From the NCBI RefSeq assembly GCF_007748095.1, contig NZ_CP036288.1, positions 1-45,198 of the forward strand: 45,198 nucleotides of DNA, in the 5' to 3' direction. The notes beneath the pieces were generated by a model. The model was not told the origin of the DNA, did no database searches, and saw nothing but the letters and a program-made list of their open reading frames with translations. The stretch's first letter is position 1. Each line of letters starts with the position of its first letter. Source of the stretch: Engelhardtia mirabilis (GTDB lineage Bacteria; Planctomycetota; UBA1135; GCA-002686595). A program made the position numbers and the translations under genes. Below, piece after piece: positions 40,246 to 45,198 of this stretch.

Positions 40246-41934
40246 ATGCCCACGACGACCACCCTAACGGCCCCAAGAAGGCCGAAAACCCCCTCAGCCT
40301 TCCAGCCAGGACGACACACCGTCCCGGCAATCGAGGGCCGCTACCGCAGCATCAAGGCCTGCGAGCTCGCGCTCGCCTGGTGGCTCCTGCGAGAGGGCCA
40401 TCTGAGCTTCAGGCAGCTGCGCTGCTACTTCGCGATCCACGAGATGGCAGAGCGGCGCAACTACGGCCGCACCAAGTCCACCACCGAGAGGCCAGTCTTC
40501 CAGCTTCGAGAGCTCCGGGCCCTGGTCGGTGGCGCAAAATCCGACACCGCCATGCGCGCCCTCGCCGGCGATGTCCGCCAGCTGGCACAGATTGGCCTGG
40601 TGAGCCTCGAGGACCACGCCGTGCGCTTCGCGCGGAGTTTTGAGGACATCCACCTCGGCGGTGGGGGAGGGGAGGGGCAGCCCTGCAGCGCTTCTCAGAG
40701 CTGGTGGGCCATGTTCCAGGCCACCCCGAACCGCCAACGCCGGGTGCCGGTCCCACGCCGGCTCCTGCGGGCCTTGGCTGGAGGCTTCCGACGCGCCGAG
40801 ACCGGCTACGCCCTGGCCGCCCTCATCTGCTCGGTCTTCTGGGACCGCCGTACGGGCCTCTACGCGACCGATGGGCGCATGAAGGGCTCTTGGGTCTCTG
40901 AGACCTTCGGGCTCAGCCGGCGCGCTGTGACGGATGCCAGGGGGCGTCTGATCACCTTGGGGTGGCTGACGCCCCTCGAGGTTCCGCAGTGGGCGGCCAA
41001 CCGCTACGGCGTCCACGACGTCGTCAACGTGCACTGGAAGCCGGCAGACGCTGAGGGGCAGGCCAGCTCGGAAGTGCCTGCAGAAGCATCCACAGGTGCT
41101 GTGGACCGAGCTGGGGGCAGGTCTGTGGACAACCCCGAAGACCCGGTTTGCCCTGCAGGTGAATCTGCTAGCCCTCAGCCTCAGATTGCAGGTGAATCTG
41201 CTAGCCCATGGCTAAACAGGTTCTCTTCCTCTACGAGGAATCTAGAAACCAGAAGGCTTGGGGCAAGACCCCCAGGCCCCCCTGTTGTTTCAAGAACGTC
41301 GAAGGGGAAGGGGGCCCCGAAGGCACCGCCTCGACCAGCACGATTGCAGGATGTGCAGGTAGCTGATCTCACCAGAACCGATCGGTTGATGGAGCTCTAC
41401 GCTCAAGCTTGCAACGCTGGCTTGGCCCAGGGCGGAGAAGCTGGACAACTTGAGTTCTTCTCCCTGACCAATCGCGCTTTGTGTAGAGGCAACCGCCCTG
41501 GCGCTCTGTTGACGTGGTTGCTGCGCGAGAAGCGCGCCGACTGGATTACCCAGGCTGATGAGGATGCCGCAGCGACCCGGCTGCGTGAGTTTCGCGATGG
41601 CCCGGCAGTTCGCTCGTCAGCACTTGCCGACCTGACAGCAGGGGTCGCCGGACGTGGTGGGGGAGATGAGGGGCGCCGCCGCTTGAGCCCCGAGGAGGCC
41701 ATCGTTGAGCGCTGCATCCGCCTCGCCAAGAACCACCGGATCGCAGACCCTTTCACTATCGCCCGTCGCGCAGAAGGCTGGACCCGCGACCAGTGGGATC
41801 TGGCCTCTCTCAGCTACGAAACCACCCAGGCCCGGCAGTGGTACCGCGAGGACGACCTCGGCGATGAGATCGACCGAGACTTCGCGGCGGTGGCCGCGGT
41901 AACCAGCACCTGGAAGGAGGAGTACGACCGATGA
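40246..41934 (+). CDS. Winged-helix plasmid replication-type protein
   Basis: A 562-residue protein from ATG 40246, fixed by AAGGAGG. Residues 25-280 contain two helix-turn-helix-like parts: WWLLREGHLSFRQLRCYFAI, then SDTAMRALAGDVRQLAQIGL, and later SETFGLSRRAVTDARGRLIT. A Ser/Pro/Gly-rich linker (about 285-380) includes an AGESASP repeat. The C-terminal part (470-562) has EEAIVERCIRLAKNHR, PFTIARRAEGWTRDQWD and an acidic end. Place (after origin-like repeats, divergent from parA) and folds suggest a replication initiator, but I match it to no named Rep family. A relic of its C-terminus lies at 4077-4430. Confidence 0.7.
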   Translation: MPTTTTLTAPRRPKTPSAFQPGRHTVPAIEGRYRSIKACELALAWWLLREGHLSFRQLRCYFAIHEMAERRNYGRTKSTTERPVFQLRELRALVGGAKSDTAMRALAGDVRQLAQIGLVSLEDHAVRFARSFEDIHLGGGGGEGQPCSASQSWWAMFQATPNRQRRVPVPRRLLRALAGGFRRAETGYALAALICSVFWDRRTGLYATDGRMKGSWVSETFGLSRRAVTDARGRLITLGWLTPLEVPQWAANRYGVHDVVNVHWKPADAEGQASSEVPAEASTGAVDRAGGRSVDNPEDPVCPAGESASPQPQIAGESASPWLNRFSSSTRNLETRRLGARPPGPPVVSRTSKGKGAPKAPPRPARLQDVQVADLTRTDRLMELYAQACNAGLAQGGEAGQLEFFSLTNRALCRGNRPGALLTWLLREKRADWITQADEDAAATRLREFRDGPAVRSSALADLTAGVAGRGGGDEGRRRLSPEEAIVERCIRLAKNHRIADPFTIARRAEGWTRDQWDLASLSYETTQARQWYREDDLGDEIDRDFAAVAAVTSTWKEEYDR

Positions 41935-42584
41935 CCTTCTACTTCGGGTTTGCGACAGACGACCGTTTCTACTTGGCCGCCGATCGGCGGCGGATCTGGA
42001 AGGACCCCGTTGAGAAGGTCGAGGACGACAATCCGAAGCTCCACGAGGTCAACACCTGGACCTACCTCGTGGGAGCAGGCTTCATGTACTTCGTCGACGA
42101 TGTGGTGGCTCCACAGTCACCCGAGGCCTTTGGCTCGCGCCGAATCGACACCACCCGTCTCGCGGAGGCGATGCCGCTGATGAACGAGCAGTTGGCGGGG
42201 CAACACGCTGACGTCGCTCGACAGACGACGGTTGGAGACCCTGAGAAGCTGTTCTCTCAGTTCACGGTTGCCGGGATCAACGCCAGCGGCATGCCGTTCA
42301 GCTGCGATTGGCTCTCCACGGGTGGTTTCCAGCCTCCTCGGGTGGGAGGAAGGCACTCTCTGTTCCTTCCACGTGGAGATGCCAAGGAGAACACAGCGCT
42401 GCGGGCGATGATCAACGAGCTCCAGCGCCTGGCATTCCAGAAGCGATCGCTCGAGGACCTTGCGGCCGGGGCGCAGCAAGTCCTCGCGTGGGTCGCGCTG
42501 CGCGACGAGTCCGTGAGCGCGGCTGGGGACTTGGTCTCGATCGGACCCGACGGAAGCAAGGAATTGGAGCTACCCCCAACGTGA
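41931..42584 (+). CDS. Proteasome-beta/HslV-like Ntn hydrolase coupled to rep
   Basis: A 217-residue protein whose ATG overlaps the rep stop by 4 nt. It begins MTFYFGFATDDRFYLAADRR. If Met is removed, Thr becomes residue 1 and the aspartate of LAADRR is residue 17, the spacing seen in proteasome beta subunits and HslV (T1, D17, K33). K35 of NPKLHEV lies near the K33 place, followed by YLVGAGFMYFVDDVV, like the glycine turn of those enzymes. DESVSAAGDLVSIGPDG near the end resembles their D166-S169 region. It may be a self-assembling threonine protease or amidohydrolase. No ATPase partner is encoded nearby. This is a motif-based call. Confidence 0.55.
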   Translation: MTFYFGFATDDRFYLAADRRRIWKDPVEKVEDDNPKLHEVNTWTYLVGAGFMYFVDDVVAPQSPEAFGSRRIDTTRLAEAMPLMNEQLAGQHADVARQTTVGDPEKLFSQFTVAGINASGMPFSCDWLSTGGFQPPRVGGRHSLFLPRGDAKENTALRAMINELQRLAFQKRSLEDLAAGAQQVLAWVALRDESVSAAGDLVSIGPDGSKELELPPT

Positions 42585-42653
42585 GGGTCTCAGAGAGGGT
42601 GGATTCTCACGATTTGTTGTGGGCCAGAGAATTCGTCGTGTCATGCTCCCGGA

Positions 42654-43139
42654 ATGCAAACGCCGCGAGGACGAGGGCGCCCGAAGCTGTCCGCCGGGGA
42701 AGGTCGCGAAGTCGTGATCAAGGTGCGGGTGCGTGCTCATGAGCACACCCAGATCCAGAAGGCAGCGGCGAGGGAAGGGGTCTCGGTTTCGGGGTTCGTC
42801 CGCGAGGCAGCCCTCGGCAGCGGTTCCCAAACGAAAACACCCCGGTGGGCGGTGGTACGCCAACCGGGGCTTGTGCATGCCTGGGGGGATTTCCGGGGAA
42901 GACCCCAGGCTGTCTGCAGGGGGCAGACGCAGCAGTTGTGTACGCGTCATTCTGGTCCCCTTGTTGATTCTCAACAACCCCCCGGGAAAGGCCATTCCAT
43001 GGCCAAGAACGAGAAGACCTCTAAGAAGGTCGCTTCCAAGGCTTCGAAAATCCTGAGAAACCCCAAGTCGACGAAGGCTCAGAAGGCCGTCGCTGCTTCG
43101 GCTCTGACCCAAGCTCCGGACAAGAAGAAGCGGAAGTAG
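42654..43139 (+). CDS. RHH-like small protein, open into a basic C-terminal part
   Basis: A 161-codon frame. The start GRGRPKLSAGEGREVVIKVR, then EHTQIQKAAAREGVSVSGFV and REAALG, is an RHH or MobC-like DNA-binding module. From about residue 60 to 115 the sequence is not protein-like and covers a hairpin and a palindrome, so the true gene may have ended near 42840 before losing its stop. The last 46 codons look like an independent gene (see 42999-43139). Confidence 0.5.
   Translation: MQTPRGRGRPKLSAGEGREVVIKVRVRAHEHTQIQKAAAREGVSVSGFVREAALGSGSQTKTPRWAVVRQPGLVHAWGDFRGRPQAVCRGQTQQLCTRHSGPLVDSQQPPGKGHSMAKNEKTSKKVASKASKILRNPKSTKAQKAVAASALTQAPDKKKRK
42840..42869. terminator. Terminator-like hairpin inside the 42654 frame
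   Basis: Arms CCCCGGT (42840-42846) and ACCGGGG (42863-42869). On the minus strand it is followed by GTGTTTTCGTTT. Its presence inside an open frame suggests that the RHH gene naturally ended before it. Confidence 0.45.
42961..42977. promoter_or_regulatory. Palindrome before the small basic gene
   Basis: Arms TTGTTGA (42961-42967) and TCAACAA (42971-42977), loop TTC, 21 bp before ATG 42999. A likely operator or leader hairpin. Confidence 0.45.
42999..43139 (+). CDS. Small lysine-rich protein
   Basis: A 46-residue protein, MAKNEKTSKKVASKASKI at its start and ALTQAPDKKKRK at its end, very rich in Lys, Ala and Ser. Small proteins with this look recur as separate genes on plasmids and integrated elements, with unknown role. 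GGGAAAGG precedes the ATG, and a strong terminator follows at once. It is in frame with the 42654 frame; separate expression is preferred. Confidence 0.6.
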   Translation: MAKNEKTSKKVASKASKILRNPKSTKAQKAVAASALTQAPDKKKRK

Positions 43140-43160
43140 ACCCGATATTCGGGTCTTGTT
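43138..43160 (+). terminator. Rho-independent terminator
   Basis: Arms AGACCCGA (43138-43145) and TCGGGTCT (43149-43156), loop TAT, then TGTT. It starts at the stop codon of the small basic gene and closes the rep region. Confidence 0.75.
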
Positions 43161-43256
43161 AGGCGGGGGCGGGGAGGAGACTCTCCGCCCCTCAGCTTCG
43201 AGGTCGACTAGACGAAGCCTTGTGCACAGCCAGTCGATCGGCGTCGGTTGTCAAAT

Positions 43257-43503
43257 TCAGACGTGCCGAAGAGGGTCCATGCTGCCGTGCAGCACGCGTT
43301 GGATCAGGACTTCGTCATCGGCGAAGGTGTAGAAGGCGGTGTGGGTGGGTCGGTACCGCACCTTGAAGGTGGGGGAGTCCTCTGGGCGCTCGCGCCCAGG
43401 CGCGGAAGACCGCCATGTCGGGTCCTGACGGGTGCATGGGAGGAGAATCTCTCCCGGTGTTGCGAAAATCACCGACCGCCTCTTCGAATAGGTCCCGATG
43501 GCG
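43257..43503 (-). pseudogene. Broken ParE-type toxin gene joined to an integrase 3' end
   Basis: The C-terminal part on the minus strand, RPTHTAFYTFADDEVLIQRV then LHGSMDPLRHV, is a typical ParE ending. Directly before it, in frame, come the residues RPEDSPTFKVRY, which are the C-terminus of the tyrosine recombinase at 2280-3257. Further upstream, in another frame, HRDLFEEAVGDFRNTGRD is ParE-like. So the locus is a frameshifted parE with a piece of recombinase gene spliced in. No antitoxin gene is next to it. Confidence 0.65.
43353..43383 (+). repeat. Direct repeat copy B, inside the broken parE
   Basis: Matches 2283-2313 at 28 of 31 positions, same orientation. If the molecule is circular, the two copies enclose about 4.1 kb holding the three secreted-protein genes. 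Confidence 0.7.
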
Positions 43504-43629
43504 AGATTGCCTTTCGGCTCACCCGGCCGGATCGAAATCGAGTAGCGTCCTGTTCAGAAGAGGTTGACCTGTCAGCCTGACCCCCGGTCAGTGGCAGCCT
43601 CTTCACGACTGCTACAACCCCATTAACTC

Positions 43630-44037
43630 ATGAAATACACCCTAACGACCCTGATTGCCGTCGCCGCCCTCTTCTCACCACTCACAATAGCTAGCACGGC
43701 AACACCTTCTCCTAGCGAGACGAACGGAAAGTGCTGTCGACCCTCATATGTAGGGCCCCCTCCGGGCTGCTCCTTCGTGGATTGCCTCGACGCCGCAACC
43801 CTCACATGCCAAGGCAGTGAATTCGAGGTTGCCCACGCGGGCGTTTGTGAGGTTCAGCGTCCAGCAGACAACTGCCAACCCTCTGGAACGACGCCGCACA
43901 CAACTAAAGAGGTTCAATGTGAAGTGTACACCGGAGGCTGCGAGCCGGGCGAGGCGCGGTGCATTTGGACTCTCTACCCCAACGCAGATGAAGAGACTGA
44001 AACTGTCGCCGAGTGTAGCGGCAACACGTGTTCCTAG
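43630..44037 (+). CDS. Small secreted cysteine-rich protein
   Basis: A 135-residue exported protein. Residues 1-22 form a signal peptide (TTLIAVAALFSPLTIAS). The mature part has about 12 cysteines, including KCCRPS, GCSFVDCLD, TCQGSE, VCEVQ and RCIW, an even number that fits a disulphide-bonded domain. No family is recognised. It is first in a unit with the 44104 gene (66 nt gap) and, across the circular join, the gene at 1. GC is lower than in the rep region. Confidence 0.65.
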   Translation: MKYTLTTLIAVAALFSPLTIASTATPSPSETNGKCCRPSYVGPPPGCSFVDCLDAATLTCQGSEFEVAHAGVCEVQRPADNCQPSGTTPHTTKEVQCEVYTGGCEPGEARCIWTLYPNADEETETVAECSGNTCS

Positions 44038-44103
44038 CCGGCTATAGATAGACCACCAACCGCGGCCACAGTCGAAGAATCAGGACCTCACAAGCCCCTA
44101 GGC

Positions 44104-45192
44104 ATGTACATCATCGCTCTACTCGTAGCGCTTGCCCAAGGCCCCGCTCAATCGACCGAAGCCGCGGACCACAGCCTTGGGCAAGCGCTGGCCCAAGCTG
44201 TGGTCTCGCCGCTTCAAGCTCTTCCTCGGGAATACCAACTGATAGAGTCGGTGAGGTCGCTCGCCCTTCCAGCGAACGCCGGAGGAAGGCCACTCCCCTT
44301 CGACCCCACCCATGCTATCGGGGCGATGTCAGTCTCCACGGATAGCAGCGCCTTGATAGAAGCATACTTCGAAGAGCAGCTCGGCAGGCCGAACTCAAGG
44401 GCGATCTCGAATCACACGACACAACTCCTTGTATGCGGCTCTGGAGTATCCCTTCAGCTTGGATTCGCCGAAGGTGAAGTGGTTCAAGAGCTCGCCGTCC
44501 GGCCACCATTTGCCCTAGTGACTGCAGATTCAGGCCGGCAGGTCAGCCTTCTTCCCAGCCCAGCTATCACTGCGGCGTCACTCAGCCGCACGATTCAGCC
44601 GCTAAACCTTCAATCAGACTTCCTGCTATGGCTTGGCAGCCTACCGTGGGACGTGACGGCGACAGACGAACCCCGAAGCCATTATAGAATTGAAGCCAAG
44701 ACCAACAAAGGGCTCTCCCATTGGATCATCGATCTCGCGCTAGAGCCCCCTCGGATCCTTGCCGTTGAAGCCCGCGCCGAGAGTGGCTTAACTCTAGGTA
44801 GCATCTGGCATTACGGTGATCACCAAGGCAATTCAACTGAACAGGCCAAACCTGTTACCGCATCTATTCTTCCAAATTCAATTCTAAACTACTCATTTGT
44901 TCCCAATGCGGAGAACGTCGTTCACCTTCGGGACATCGAAGAATTCGTCGCAGCAGCGGACCTCTATTCTGAACCCTACATTGCCGCCCTGCCAGTCTTA
45001 GCCCTCTACCCAGAGACAGTTGTCGCTGACTTGCGACATCAGTCACCTTCCGTGTATCGCCCGGGAGGCGATCCGAGTGTCTTGCCCGATGCACTCCACG
45101 AGTTCTTTTGCCATCGAGAGAGCACCCAGCATACCCCTTGGTCTCGGGCAAGCTTCCTTCGAGTACCACGGGAGCCTAGCCTCGGCGACTAG
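44104..45192 (+). CDS. Secreted hypothetical protein
   Basis: A 362-residue protein with a short signal-like N-terminus (MYIIALLVALAQGPAQS). The body is mixed alpha/beta (AISNHTTQLLVCGSGVSLQL, SHWIIDLALEPPRILAVEAR). No family is recognised. Clearly AT-richer than the plasmid backbone, as are its neighbours, suggesting a separate origin for this operon. It ends 6 nt before the window edge, where the next gene (base 1) would begin if circular. Confidence 0.65.
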   Translation: MYIIALLVALAQGPAQSTEAADHSLGQALAQAVVSPLQALPREYQLIESVRSLALPANAGGRPLPFDPTHAIGAMSVSTDSSALIEAYFEEQLGRPNSRAISNHTTQLLVCGSGVSLQLGFAEGEVVQELAVRPPFALVTADSGRQVSLLPSPAITAASLSRTIQPLNLQSDFLLWLGSLPWDVTATDEPRSHYRIEAKTNKGLSHWIIDLALEPPRILAVEARAESGLTLGSIWHYGDHQGNSTEQAKPVTASILPNSILNYSFVPNAENVVHLRDIEEFVAAADLYSEPYIAALPVLALYPETVVADLRHQSPSVYRPGGDPSVLPDALHEFFCHRESTQHTPWSRASFLRVPREPSLGD

Positions 45193-45198
45193 GCGAAA

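Noticed and set aside
40891..40906. GGTCTC-T-GAGACC inside rep as another origin repeat
   Set aside because: Arms are in the opposite order from the origin palindromes, and it lies in coding sequence; probably chance.
1..45198. tRNA, rRNA or insertion-sequence transposase genes
   Set aside because: No cloverleaf, rRNA-like stretch or transposase motif was noticed on either strand; a covariance-model and IS search would settle this.

Overview
The window reads as a GC-rich (low-to-mid 60s % GC by eye) bacterial plasmid, and it may be the whole circle. It carries parA with a small partner gene, a cluster of palindromic repeats, a winged-helix replication-type protein, mobC and a relaxase behind an unusual hairpin array, and a VirD4/TraG coupling protein with accessory genes. 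No mating-pair genes (virB4, virB11) are visible, so the element looks mobilizable rather than self-conjugative. Base 1 is the A of an ATG. The last base lies 6 nt after a stop codon, and joining the ends gives a sensible ribosome-binding site, which supports a closed circle of 45,198 bp. The host is probably a planctomycete or relative. This is an inference from the large secreted cargo proteins (SBBP propeller, tandem C-type-lectin domains, carboxypeptidase-regulatory-like repeats) and from several ECF-like sigma factors; no ribosomal or housekeeping marker is present.

Layout. 43.6-45.2 kb continuing into 1-2.06 kb: a lower-GC operon of three secreted or anchored proteins, bounded by a 31-bp near-identical direct repeat (2283-2313 and 43353-43383). 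One repeat copy is the 3' end of a tyrosine recombinase gene and the other lies in a broken parE. 2.3-3.9 kb (minus): Phd antitoxin, PIN toxin and tyrosine recombinase in one overlapping operon. 4.1-9.2 kb (plus): a relic of a rep gene, then ECF sigma, XRE regulator and ImmA/IrrE protease, then a four-gene ubiquitin-like cassette (Ubl, E2 fold, JAB-E1 fusion, DUF6527-like). 9.2-9.7 kb: decayed second copy of the vapC-recombinase pair. 9.7-12.6 kb: a small RHH/membrane operon, AbrB-PIN and ParD-ParE modules with palindromic operators. 12.9-14.4 kb: TIR-domain operon. 14.9-23.8 kb: envelope and secreted genes with TPR proteins and a second ECF-like sigma factor. 24.1-26.4 kb: small plasmid gene, orphan DNA methyltransferase and a DUF2958-RadC fusion. 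26.5-35.2 kb: hairpin array, mobC, relaxase, and the convergent coupling-protein gene set. 35.3-37.4 kb: two unknown genes. 37.5-43.1 kb: partition, origin, rep, a proteasome-like Ntn hydrolase and small basic genes.

How it fits together. The backbone (par, rep, mob, three toxin-antitoxin pairs) keeps and spreads the plasmid, and the accessory load is defence-like (ubiquitin-like conjugation, TIR, methylase) plus cell-surface cargo. The strongest novelty candidates are: the ubiquitin-like cassette, whose E2 has no cysteine and whose E1 has none after the adenylation core, placed directly behind a sigma/XRE/ImmA control module; the quasi-periodic array of self-complementary hairpins upstream of mobC; and a proteasome-beta-like protein with an apparent T1/D17/K triad coupled to rep by a 4-nt overlap.
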